DNA from: a virus
Strand: one strand, 5' to 3'
Virus record (IMG/VR): IMGVR_UViG_3300046000_009133
Span: 1 to 64,000 of that record
Length of the DNA: 64,000 nt
This document shows positions 21,767 through 30,804 of this stretch, in pieces. The translations under genes and the position numbers were made by a program. Numbering within the stretch: position 1 is the stretch's first letter; every line of letters begins with the position of its first letter. The notes under the pieces were generated by a model, which was given only the letters and a program-made list of their open reading frames with translations, searched no databases and was not told the origin of the DNA.

Positions 21767-24247
21767 TTAGTAGAATTGGTTCTTCTGCGATAGGGGGTTT
21801 TCCAACGGGATCAGAGGCTGCCCACCAAAGTTCAGGATATTGCTGTGCAGCACGTTGCAGTCAGCCATGTTGCGACGACACCCAAGCACCACGTTGACGC
21901 TCATCGCGACCGCCAATCCGCGCAATGAACCGCGCACCGTCACTTCAAGGCCGCTTGCTTCCGCTTTGGCAATCGTGCGTGTCTCTTTACGTCCGCTTGC
22001 CGCTGTCCACTCCAACAGCCCACCGATGTATCGGGCAGGGTCAATGGGCGCAATAGCCACACCAACCTGCACCCGGTTGCGAATGATTCCTGTCACCGTC
22101 CTTGAAATCGTAGCATCAACTTTATTCGCACGGCACTGCGACCCGTAAAGCACATGGGGGCAACCAAGTTGATAGTTACGCCGAAGCCCCGGCCGCTGGA
22201 TTGATGTCGATACCGGCACCGCGTTGAAAGCGATTTCGTGCGAGTTGAACTCTGGTGCCGTGATCCGCCCGAGCCATTGCGCCGGGTAATCAACCAGTGA
22301 CGGAATGTCATCCATTTGTCCCTGAAACACGGTCAAATTGACAACCTGCGAGGGAGGGTAGCCGATGAATTCGTCTTCGAGCCCCGACCCTGCCGCCATT
22401 GTGATGGTGATGTCCGACTTGTCCAACGTCCCGGTCGTCGAGATGTCGCTGTGTTTAATGGCCCACGGTTGATAGGTGATGCCAGCTCGAACAATAGCTG
22501 TTTCGGCATTGGTGAAAGCATAGGGACCAAAGGTGCCATGCTCGAATGCACGACCCGGCGATGTGCGGCCGGTCAGCCAGTGGCCCGTGGCCCAGTTCGC
22601 AGCATCACCAAAGTAATCAGCGCGCGTCGGGAACACAGGATAGGGTCGTGCGTCCCAGGTCCACAAGCTGATCTTTCCGAAGTCGATCATGTCGGGGTTG
22701 TTCGGCCCATCTGGGTGCCAGTAATCCAGCGTTGCTTCCAAATAGGCACGCATCACAGCGGCGTCTGGACGGCCGTTCGAAAAGTGCGGCGTGTCACTCT
22801 CGCTGGATTTCGGATCAAGGAAGACGTTGGGCTGGTTCGGCCCTTTGTCGATGGCCGCGCAGCCGAGTTCGGTGAACACGATAGGCTTGAGTCCCGGCAC
22901 CCACGCTGTCGCTGAAACGTCACGCACCCCGGCCACGCGGTTGTGGTGGGCATTCGTCCACCAGCCCCGGATATCCTTCTGTCGAAAGACCCAAGGTTCG
23001 CTGTAGGCCCCATCGGTGATCGGGCTTCTGGTCTGATTGGTTCGCGCGAGATCGCTGGCGTAGAACCAATCGAAGTATTCCCCACCTTCGATGTTCGCTT
23101 TCAAATAATTCGGATCGTGCAGGGAGTTGAAGCCAGCGAGCCAGTCCAGATGCGTGAAGCCTTCGCGCCAATCGGCCCCGGGCGAATAGTTGTCGATGCC
23201 AACATAGTCGATGTTGATGTCTGACCACAGCGGATCGAGATGGAAGCGTACATCGGTGCCGATCTTGTGGGAGTGAAATTCAGACCAGTCGGCGGCGTAG
23301 GAGATGTTTACGTCACCCCCGAGAATGCTCCTGGCTGCCGCAGCAAGCGTTTTCAGCTTGGCGACGGCCGGATAGGCGAAGACCTCGTTGCGCACGGTGG
23401 TCAACCCGACCAATTCGCTGCCGATCAGAAAGTCATCGACTCCAGCAGCGTTGGCAATAGTGGCCATGTGCAGAATGAAACGGTTGAACTTCCACTCTGC
23501 TGCCCCGCTGTAATTGACTCGCAACTCGCCGGCGTTCCAAGAGAAGTCCGCAGCAGTGCTTCCACCGAAGAAGGCGTTGGCCTGCGTGGTGGCTGTGGTT
23601 GTCGCATCCACGCTGCCAGCCTCCCCCGCTGCCGGGTGGCAAGTGATCCGACCTCGCCACGGGTAGGCAGCTTGCGCAGCTTCGCCGTAGGGGTCTGGCA
23701 AGGCGTTGCCGGCAGCAATGTCCATCATGACGAAAGGATAGAGTGTGACCTTGAGCCCTGCTGCCTTGATGGCCACAATAGCTTCGTAGATGGTGCGGTC
23801 TGACGGGGCTCCACCATAGGCAGGTTTGCCTGAAATCTGCGAAACGACTTGGGCTGTGCCCCGGACAAGATCGCCCACTTTCCATTCGTAGGGCAGCGTG
23901 CTTCCGCTGGCAGTTTCGACTTTGGGCCGGATTTCGCAGTTCCCACAGCGTAGATCGGTCCCATGCCAGGCGACGACCAAGCTGACGTGCTCCAGATGTG
24001 GCGCAGATGCCAGAAGGTCTTCCAGCGACGAACTGAAATCACTGACTGCCTGCCCTGCGTATCGGTTCTTCGGCTGCCCGGTGCTGCTGTCAGTGACAAG
24101 CGTTGTGCCGTAACCGAATTCCGTCGCACCCGGTATGATGGTGACCGACCTCATCAAAGATTCCAGCATTGGATCGCTGCCCTTGAACAAGAACAACTTG
24201 CTGGGGTTGCCGCGATGCCGAGAGGATTCTTTGATACCAAATGCCAT
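21767..24247 (-). CDS. GTA TIM-barrel tail protein, 826 aa
   Basis: The middle has the hallmark of the gene-transfer-agent TIM-barrel family: IEGGEYFDWFYASDLARTNQTRSPITDGAY followed by WVFRQKDIRGWW. The C-terminal quarter (LGCPHVLYGSQCRANKVDATI) resembles the BR0599/DUF2163 family found beside it in gene transfer agents, so two usually separate proteins look fused. It probably forms the tail-tip hub and may bind host surface glycans. I take the ATG at 24247; an in-frame TTG lies 6 bases upstream. Confidence 0.85.
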   Translation of the reverse strand: MAFGIKESSRHRGNPSKLFLFKGSDPMLESLMRSVTIIPGATEFGYGTTLVTDSSTGQPKNRYAGQAVSDFSSSLEDLLASAPHLEHVSLVVAWHGTDLRCGNCEIRPKVETASGSTLPYEWKVGDLVRGTAQVVSQISGKPAYGGAPSDRTIYEAIVAIKAAGLKVTLYPFVMMDIAAGNALPDPYGEAAQAAYPWRGRITCHPAAGEAGSVDATTTATTQANAFFGGSTAADFSWNAGELRVNYSGAAEWKFNRFILHMATIANAAGVDDFLIGSELVGLTTVRNEVFAYPAVAKLKTLAAAARSILGGDVNISYAADWSEFHSHKIGTDVRFHLDPLWSDINIDYVGIDNYSPGADWREGFTHLDWLAGFNSLHDPNYLKANIEGGEYFDWFYASDLARTNQTRSPITDGAYSEPWVFRQKDIRGWWTNAHHNRVAGVRDVSATAWVPGLKPIVFTELGCAAIDKGPNQPNVFLDPKSSESDTPHFSNGRPDAAVMRAYLEATLDYWHPDGPNNPDMIDFGKISLWTWDARPYPVFPTRADYFGDAANWATGHWLTGRTSPGRAFEHGTFGPYAFTNAETAIVRAGITYQPWAIKHSDISTTGTLDKSDITITMAAGSGLEDEFIGYPPSQVVNLTVFQGQMDDIPSLVDYPAQWLGRITAPEFNSHEIAFNAVPVSTSIQRPGLRRNYQLGCPHVLYGSQCRANKVDATISRTVTGIIRNRVQVGVAIAPIDPARYIGGLLEWTAASGRKETRTIAKAEASGLEVTVRGSLRGLAVAMSVNVVLGCRRNMADCNVLHSNILNFGGQPLIPLENPLSQKNQFY

Positions 24248-24259
24248 GTTCAACAGTTC

Positions 24260-25558
24260 CTATGCTTCAGGTGTCAAAGATTCGAGCGCCATGATTTGCA
24301 CAACAGCCTGTCCAACATCATCGGTAAGCCACCGAATTGTCAAACTATCGCTGGCAAAACGGCAGACATTCAGCCAGCAAATCATTACTATTTGGCTTTG
24401 TGGAATATCTGCACCGACCGCAGTATCAAACTCGATTCTGCTGAACAGACCGCTGGACCCGGTGTCAAAGCTTTCGTCGAAGTCCAAAGAGAACGCACCG
24501 GGGCCGGGATCATCGGTGGCGATAATGTTGATGATTTTTCGAAACAGCCAGGTTCCGTCAAACAGTTTGATCGCCAACGCAGTTTCAACCGTGGAAAGTG
24601 CATACGTCTCACCGACTGCGCTGCCTACGACAGTCAGATACTCACTCCCATTGGCAATACCGCCGCTTGGCAGCATGTCGGTAGTCCAAGAAGGGCTGTA
24701 GAACTCCCCTTGGCGTCCGCGCATCTGATTGAACAAGGTCAACAGCACGCCGATGTCATCGCGGCTGCGATCCGCATAGTTAAACTGTGTGATTTTCGTG
24801 TAGAACTCGATCGGCAGGAATGCCTTCACGATGCCGCGGTCATAGTCAACTTCTTCGATACCAGAAGAAAAAGAAACCGATGGTTGCTGTGCCCAATTGG
24901 GTGAGGCAAGCAGAACCGGGCGGCCGTTGAACGTTCCGAGGGATGTTGAACCCATCAAAGGAACCCCACTGGGAGCATTTACTTCGAGCGAGATAGACGA
25001 TGTGGACACGCGATCGGTGACATGGTTAAGGGTTACGTTTTTGTTCAATCTCCCACTGACCACGGGGCGAATAACCGTGCCCTTGGGCCATGCTTTCGTC
25101 AGTGGGGCGGTTAGACCAATTTGCACATTGGTCAAAATAGTGTCGAAATCTTCACCGTAGTCGATGCTGAAAGACCCAACGCCAGTTAGTTCCTCGCCGC
25201 CAACAAACTCGCTTGCGTCCAGATCGGAAAGAACCAGGAGCATGTCTTCAGTTAGCCAAGGTGCGTTTTCAACTACGATTTCAGTTGCGCCAATGACTGT
25301 CGCAACTGAAAGCACTGCGGCATAGCGAGCAGGATCAGCAATCGAGATGCTGTCAGCGCCCCGAGAGTGCATCAGTGCCTTGAATGCCAAGAGGCGATCA
25401 TCCCAAAGCAGTGTCGAAAAACTGATGGTCCGACGAGGCGTCAGCCGCTCGGCTACGCGCTGCTCCCGGCCCGAGTAAGATGTGAAAACAGTCGTCCGAA
25501 ACTCATAGGTCTCAGTGACATTTTCGGTCCAGTTAGGCACAAGATGATAGTTCGTCAT
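24260..25558 (-). CDS. Distal tail protein, 432 aa
   Basis: The start PNWTENVTETYEFRTTVFTSYSGREQRVAERLTPRRTISF is typical of a minor tail protein family found between tape measure and tip in siphophages. The rest is beta-rich. It overlaps the tape-measure end by 4 bases and is likely the adaptor between tail tube and tip. Confidence 0.7.
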   Translation of the reverse strand: MTNYHLVPNWTENVTETYEFRTTVFTSYSGREQRVAERLTPRRTISFSTLLWDDRLLAFKALMHSRGADSISIADPARYAAVLSVATVIGATEIVVENAPWLTEDMLLVLSDLDASEFVGGEELTGVGSFSIDYGEDFDTILTNVQIGLTAPLTKAWPKGTVIRPVVSGRLNKNVTLNHVTDRVSTSSISLEVNAPSGVPLMGSTSLGTFNGRPVLLASPNWAQQPSVSFSSGIEEVDYDRGIVKAFLPIEFYTKITQFNYADRSRDDIGVLLTLFNQMRGRQGEFYSPSWTTDMLPSGGIANGSEYLTVVGSAVGETYALSTVETALAIKLFDGTWLFRKIINIIATDDPGPGAFSLDFDESFDTGSSGLFSRIEFDTAVGADIPQSQIVMICWLNVCRFASDSLTIRWLTDDVGQAVVQIMALESLTPEA

Positions 25559-28500
25559 CCGAGAACCCCGCCCAACTGACGGGATCTGCGAGTCATAAAG
25601 TTGAGCATGATCTTTTCGCCGATCTCCGTGGAAAGAGCAGCCTCCAGCACATCGGCAGGATCGAACACGTTCACGTTCTTGATGGTCGTGTTTGACTGTG
25701 CTGCACCACCATTCATCACATGCCGCGGGTCATCGCGGGTCAGCATTTCCTCGTCCTTCAACCCAATGATCGGCACCTCATTCGGCCCGAGTCCGAGAAC
25801 TCCGCCAGAGTGGAACCGCTGCGCGCCTGCAAAGACGCCGGGGTTGACCATGCGGCTGCCGGAACCACCGCTGCGACCAACCACACCGCCACTGTGGAAC
25901 AACTTGCCCAGCAACCCAGCCAAGAAACCACCACCACCTCCAGCTTTTGAGCCACCACTAAGCGCATTGAACAGCGCCTGTTTGACAATGGCCTTTCCAA
26001 TCTCGATCAGGAACTCCCCAATACCCTGCATCAAGGTTTGGAAGAACGCCTGAGCCACGTTCGTCCCATTGGCAATGGCTTCGGCCAAGGCGCTGAACGC
26101 ATTGCTTCCAATGTCGGCCAACCGCTCATTGATGCTTTCAGCATTCGGCAGGAAATTGGTTTCCAGATCCTCAATCACGTCTCCGATACCATCGCGAAGA
26201 TTCTTCAACTTCAGGATAGCAGCATCGGCACCGGGTCCACCCATAGCCGTCCAGAACATAATGGCGTCGTCGATTGCGGCTTGCAGCGACATTTCCGTGG
26301 CGTTGATCTCGCCGACGATCTCAATAACCTTACCACCGTCACCAGCAGCCTGTGCGATTTCGAGGCTTTCAAGCAGCAGAGATCGCTGCTCCAGCAGCCG
26401 GTTGACTTCCATTTCGACGTTCTGCCGGTCGAACAATGCGCCCGCAGTGCGTTCAATCTCTGCGCGCTGCTCCTTGGTCAGTGTCAGACCGGCCCGCTGT
26501 GCCTCAAGTTCTTCCTCTCGCAACGCCTTGGTAATAGCAGCCTGCCGCGCTTCCAGAGTGGCGTTCGACAATTCAAACTGCTGACCTTCAATGCGCTGTT
26601 TGTAGGCGTCAAGGTAGTCTTTTTCATTCTTGACCCGTTCGGCATCCAATTCGGAAAGGCGGGTATTGATCGCCAATTCGTTTTGCGATATGCCCATTTT
26701 CTTTTCGGCCCATGCCACAACTTCCGATGCGTTTTTGCCTTCCAGAATGCTTTTGTTCGCATTGATTTGGTCAGACCCAAGGATGTCCGATACAGGAGTC
26801 GATGCTTGGGCTGCCAATACCCCCGCAGCGCCCCGCGGACCAAGGAAGTGCGCCAGATAAAGCGCAGCGTCGGTCGTCGCGACACCGGCCTTCTGAAGCA
26901 CGGCCGCGTTCTCACGAGCATACAACTCGACCATTTGGCGAGATATTGCAGAGTCTTCCCGCAACGCCAGAATCGCGGCTTCGGTCATTCCGGCTGCGCG
27001 GTCGGGGAAGTATGTCTTGAACATCGACAACCAGGTTGCCGAGATAAATTGTCCCAAACCCGTGGCTGACGACAGTGGATTTTTCGCCGAAGCATTACCG
27101 CCAGATTCCACACCGACGATCTTATCCACCAGTCCAGACATGCCAGTGCCCAGCGTTGTATTGGCGGCGCTGCGGTCGAACGTGATCCCGGCTTGCTCAC
27201 GCAGCAGGCGCGTCTGTTCTTCAGTCAACCCAAGGAACTCAATCCCAAGTTCATTTGCACGTTCCAAGGCCGTATTGCGAGCATCCAGCAATGTATTCTC
27301 AATGAACTGTTCGCGGCTGGTCAGTGCTGCCAGATCGGCTTCTTCCCGCATCTTGGTGATCTGCTCATCCAAGAGCCCGTTGACATCAAGTTGGAGCTTC
27401 TTTTCTTCTTCCGTCGCGTCTGTCGTTTTATCTGTCGATGCAGTCACGCCGTCTTGTGCGGATTTGATTTCTTCAATCCGCTTGGCGATAGCCTGATATT
27501 GGGTCTCAACTTCTGCTAGCTGCTTTTTCAAATCTGTGGTGACAGAAGTGTCCAGAGCGTTCGCGCCGAACATTGCCTGATCCGCGAGTTGTTGTTGTGC
27601 AATAAGACGGCGAAGATCTTGGCGCTGCTTGTTCAACGATGCTTCTTGATCGGGGAGTGATAAATTCTCAAACGATGTTCCAACAGCGACGCCTGCCGCC
27701 AGACCTTTCGTAACTTTTTCGAGGGCGATGACGGCCAGTTCCGCCGCACCAGTTATGCTGCCGAGAAGGATCACTACGGCATCGAACACCACTGAATCTG
27801 CCAACGCAGTAACCAGATCGTCCCAGGCTGAAGTGAGTTCTTTTATGTTGGTTTCGAACGATGTGGCTACAGGAACCGTGTCTTTCAGTCGTCCAGCCAA
27901 AATGCGCTGTGCTTCACTCAGCGCGGCAGCCCGGTCACCGCCGGCGTCCATTGCGCGGATGTGGGCAAGTTGATCCGCGGTCAGGAATTTCAGTTCCTGG
28001 TCGAGCGTCCTTACATCGTCAATGTTTCCCGTGAATGCCTTGGAGAGTTTCGCAGCCGCGTCGCCAACGTCGATACCTGCAACGTCCGAAAGTTGCTTCG
28101 CCATCTGGGCCAAGGGAAGCATCTCATCGCCAGAAAGACCTTCTTTGATAAAGGCCAGCGAAATCTTCCGAGCATCCTCGATCGCGATACCGAACTTCTG
28201 CATTTCGCTGGCGTTGGCTGCTAAAGATTCCGCGCTGTACCGCCCCCCATCTGCCATCAGCGCCAATTGTGAAGTGAAGACTTCCACGGATTTAGATTCT
28301 GTGCGGACCCGCATGAAAGCCGCTATGAACGGCGAAAGAACTGCAGTAACGGCTGCGATCTGCGGAATGGACCGGACTAACCCGACCATCATCTGTGGCC
28401 AAATCTGGGCGAACTGACCGGCCTGCTGTGCGAGGATTTGGATGGGTGCCTGACCCATCGCTACGCCGCCGATCACGTCATTGAGTTGATACCCGAGGTT

Positions 28501-29238
28501 GACCATCTGATACGGTCTCAGGCCGTAGAGTTCAACGTCTTGGGATTCACCTTTGCGACCGCCGCTGTCGCCTCTAACTGGCCGATTTCCTCTACGACCA
28601 CCCCTGATCCATTCCACCTCTGCTGCAATAATTCTGGCTTCTGACGCTTGGGCAGCCGCAGCAATACGATCAGCATCATCTTTGTAAGACTGAGCCAAAG
28701 CTACGGCAATGGCAGATCGCCTCTGGTCTTCCTTTTGAATATAGTTCCCGCCAGGGGCGTCGGTTATAATCCCTTTACTGGACGCATTATTGCTGACCGC
28801 TGCAACTTTGTTGAGCGCCGTCGCCGTTTGATTGGCCGCAGTGGTTTGCTGCTGCATCAGTGCGACGTTGTGACTCCAGGAACTAAAGCCGCTTTTCTGT
28901 GCTGTGGTGATAGCTTGAGTTCTGTTAGTGACTTGCCCCAGCGATGCCTGCAACTCCAGAGCCTTCGCTTGCAGTTTGGCTTTTTGGGTAATTATGCGCG
29001 CCATCTCGGCACGGCTGGCACCTTGCGTTGAAATCAGTTGCTTGAATTCGACATTGAGATTTTTGATTGAAGTCTGAGTTTCGGCGAGAGCCTGTTTGTT
29101 CGCAATCGCCATGCGCTTCATTGCCGTCGCGGAAGTCGCGGCGACATCGTTTTGCATCTTCTTCAGGTTGTCGAGAACCTTGCTGAACTGATCTCTGGCG
29201 CGAACAACCAGATCGACTGTGCGTTCGTTATTCGCCAT
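25555..29238 (-). CDS. Tape measure protein with lytic transglycosylase domain, 1227 aa
   Basis: The long helical, coiled-coil protein sets tail length. Residues about 695-840 carry a soluble lytic transglycosylase domain (GVESGGN...SSATGLGQFISATW), with the Glu of VESGG as the probable catalytic acid. It should open peptidoglycan during DNA entry. Hydrophobic stretches near 300 and a Gly-rich C-terminus (GGSKAGGGGGFLAGLLGKLF) fit membrane insertion. It overlaps the tail-chaperone frame. Confidence 0.9.
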   Translation of the reverse strand: MANNERTVDLVVRARDQFSKVLDNLKKMQNDVAATSATAMKRMAIANKQALAETQTSIKNLNVEFKQLISTQGASRAEMARIITQKAKLQAKALELQASLGQVTNRTQAITTAQKSGFSSWSHNVALMQQQTTAANQTATALNKVAAVSNNASSKGIITDAPGGNYIQKEDQRRSAIAVALAQSYKDDADRIAAAAQASEARIIAAEVEWIRGGRRGNRPVRGDSGGRKGESQDVELYGLRPYQMVNLGYQLNDVIGGVAMGQAPIQILAQQAGQFAQIWPQMMVGLVRSIPQIAAVTAVLSPFIAAFMRVRTESKSVEVFTSQLALMADGGRYSAESLAANASEMQKFGIAIEDARKISLAFIKEGLSGDEMLPLAQMAKQLSDVAGIDVGDAAAKLSKAFTGNIDDVRTLDQELKFLTADQLAHIRAMDAGGDRAAALSEAQRILAGRLKDTVPVATSFETNIKELTSAWDDLVTALADSVVFDAVVILLGSITGAAELAVIALEKVTKGLAAGVAVGTSFENLSLPDQEASLNKQRQDLRRLIAQQQLADQAMFGANALDTSVTTDLKKQLAEVETQYQAIAKRIEEIKSAQDGVTASTDKTTDATEEEKKLQLDVNGLLDEQITKMREEADLAALTSREQFIENTLLDARNTALERANELGIEFLGLTEEQTRLLREQAGITFDRSAANTTLGTGMSGLVDKIVGVESGGNASAKNPLSSATGLGQFISATWLSMFKTYFPDRAAGMTEAAILALREDSAISRQMVELYARENAAVLQKAGVATTDAALYLAHFLGPRGAAGVLAAQASTPVSDILGSDQINANKSILEGKNASEVVAWAEKKMGISQNELAINTRLSELDAERVKNEKDYLDAYKQRIEGQQFELSNATLEARQAAITKALREEELEAQRAGLTLTKEQRAEIERTAGALFDRQNVEMEVNRLLEQRSLLLESLEIAQAAGDGGKVIEIVGEINATEMSLQAAIDDAIMFWTAMGGPGADAAILKLKNLRDGIGDVIEDLETNFLPNAESINERLADIGSNAFSALAEAIANGTNVAQAFFQTLMQGIGEFLIEIGKAIVKQALFNALSGGSKAGGGGGFLAGLLGKLFHSGGVVGRSGGSGSRMVNPGVFAGAQRFHSGGVLGLGPNEVPIIGLKDEEMLTRDDPRHVMNGGAAQSNTTIKNVNVFDPADVLEAALSTEIGEKIMLNFMTRRSRQLGGVLG

Positions 29239-29455
29239 TCATCATGTCCTTCAAAACGTTACTGAGGTCTTTGGCAGCTCGTTTTGTGCCTTCTGGCTTG
29301 ACGTTCATATTGGGGATCGTGGAGAGCGCCATTTGCAAAAGCGAGGTCTGTGCTGCCATTTGAACGCCTATCCGTTTGGCCACTATTCCAGCTTCCACAA
29401 AAACCATTCCGACCGGATATCGCATTGCATGGGGGTGTCCGTGATCGAGCAACAT
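29228..29455 (-). CDS. Tail assembly chaperone, T-like part, 75 aa
   Basis: The frame lies between the G-like chaperone and the tape measure, the position of lambda gpT. It is open upstream past its ATG into the end of the G-like gene, in the -1 frame, with no stop between. It could therefore be made as a G-T fusion by frameshifting near 29495-29501 (CGAAAAC). It could also start at its own ATG, which has no clear ribosome-binding site. Confidence 0.65.
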   Translation of the reverse strand: MLLDHGHPHAMRYPVGMVFVEAGIVAKRIGVQMAAQTSLLQMALSTIPNMNVKPEGTKRAAKDLSNVLKDMMNGE

Positions 29456-29490
29456 GCTGACCTGGCTACGGATACCTGCGACCCATCGGT

Positions 29491-29919
29491 TCAGGTTTTC
29501 GGGCGTGTCAGGCTTACCGCGCCTTGCATCGCCCGAACGACGATCTCCATCACCTTTTCCAGTCCACCTTCAGCCACCAGCGTCAACCGCATGATCTTGT
29601 CCAAGGCGTCGATCTGCACACTGAAGGGCAACGTTGCCACCTTGTCTGCGGCCGACAGATTGCCCATTGCACAGGCAATGATTGCCGATGCGAGCGGGAC
29701 AAAACCCTCACCCATCTCCATGGCAATCGCAGTTGGATCGCCAAACAGCTTTCCACTGACGGCTGTGTCGTAGATGGGCGCCAGTTCGGGCAAGTAATGC
29801 CGCACAATATACATGACCTGAGCCAGTCCGAGACCGCGAACCTGATAGCGTTTGCCATCAAATTCGACGATCTCGAACGGGATCACCAGATCAGCAATGT
29901 CATCGAATGTGTCTCCCAT
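29491..29919 (-). CDS. Tail assembly chaperone, G-like part, 142 aa
   Basis: Acidic helical protein directly after the major tail protein and before the tape measure, where siphophages encode the chaperone that coats the tape measure. ATLPFSVQIDALDKIMRLTLVAEGGLEKVMEIV fits this group. It ends LTRPKT just before a possible -1 shift site. Confidence 0.7.
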   Translation of the reverse strand: MGDTFDDIADLVIPFEIVEFDGKRYQVRGLGLAQVMYIVRHYLPELAPIYDTAVSGKLFGDPTAIAMEMGEGFVPLASAIIACAMGNLSAADKVATLPFSVQIDALDKIMRLTLVAEGGLEKVMEIVVRAMQGAVSLTRPKT

Positions 29920-29928
29920 TTCGATGCC

Positions 29929-30717
29929 TTACGCGGCAGGGAAGTTGTTGCGGTAGGCCAGCGGCAGTGAACCAAGCTTCAGCGCCGTGATGGTCAGCGG
30001 AATTTGCTGCCAGGTTGGCGAGTCAGGATCGGTCAGCATCGACAGGTCACCGTTGGGCGTGATCGTCGCACGCGGAATCCAGATTTCGGACTGCTCGCCA
30101 AAGGGGTTGTTCGAGAGGAATTTGATTTCACCTTCGACTTCTTTGTTGTCGGCCAGGATCTGCTTGTGCGTTGATGCTGCCACGTTGTAGATAACAATCA
30201 GATCTGCGTCTTCGGCGATGCCACCACCGCTCAGGACAGTTAGCATACCGGACGCCACGTCGAACGTGTAATCGGTGTTGTTGACGTGAACCGTCGCGCC
30301 GGTCGCTACCGAGGTAACGGTGACATTGCGCAGGCCGGTCGGAGCAACCAAACTGACGCCCAACTGGTACATCCGTCCCTTTACCACGTCGACCAGAGTT
30401 TCGGTTGATCCAGTCGCCGATGCCGTGGTAATCGTGGTCACGCTCGCAGACATGAACCACAGACGCATGTTGTCTGCCTTCACGTCATCGGTCATCACCG
30501 AACCGGACAGATCGTCACCAATGATCAAACGCTTGTCACGGTTCCGATAACCTTGTTGCGAAGACCGATGTTCCAGCGGCGTTACGTCGCGGGACAGCGT
30601 GAATTCTGGGCAGTTGCCCATTGGAAGGTAACCCTTGCCAGCGAACGTGCCAGTGACAAACGGGTTGAAAAGGATGGACCCACGCGGGACCACGAGGTTA
30701 TTCGACTGATAGTCCAT
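29929..30717 (-). CDS. Major tail tube protein, 262 aa
   Basis: Single abundant-type tail protein at the expected place between terminator and chaperone genes. The order of beta-rich segments (RLIIGDDLSGSVMTDDVKADNMRLWF ... EGEIKFLSNNPFGEQSEIWIPRATITPNGDLSML) fits tube proteins. A middle insert (TGLRNVTVTSVATGATVHVNN) may be a surface domain. Confidence 0.78.
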   Translation of the reverse strand: MDYQSNNLVVPRGSILFNPFVTGTFAGKGYLPMGNCPEFTLSRDVTPLEHRSSQQGYRNRDKRLIIGDDLSGSVMTDDVKADNMRLWFMSASVTTITTASATGSTETLVDVVKGRMYQLGVSLVAPTGLRNVTVTSVATGATVHVNNTDYTFDVASGMLTVLSGGGIAEDADLIVIYNVAASTHKQILADNKEVEGEIKFLSNNPFGEQSEIWIPRATITPNGDLSMLTDPDSPTWQQIPLTITALKLGSLPLAYRNNFPAA

Positions 30718-30736
30718 GGTTCACTCCTTTGTTGTA

Positions 30737-30755
30737 TTGCACTTATAGCGTGAAA
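30737..30755 (-). promoter_or_regulatory. Operator dyad upstream of the major tail gene
   Basis: TTGCAC-TTATAGC-GTGAAA lies 20 bases upstream of the start at 30717. The minus strand has CTATAA in the dyad as a -10 box, with a weak -35. It should start transcription of the tail operon. Confidence 0.65.
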
Positions 30756-30804
30756 TTGCGCCTCTTGGAAGGGGGTCAATGCGACTCCGAGCATCGCTGC
30801 CCCC

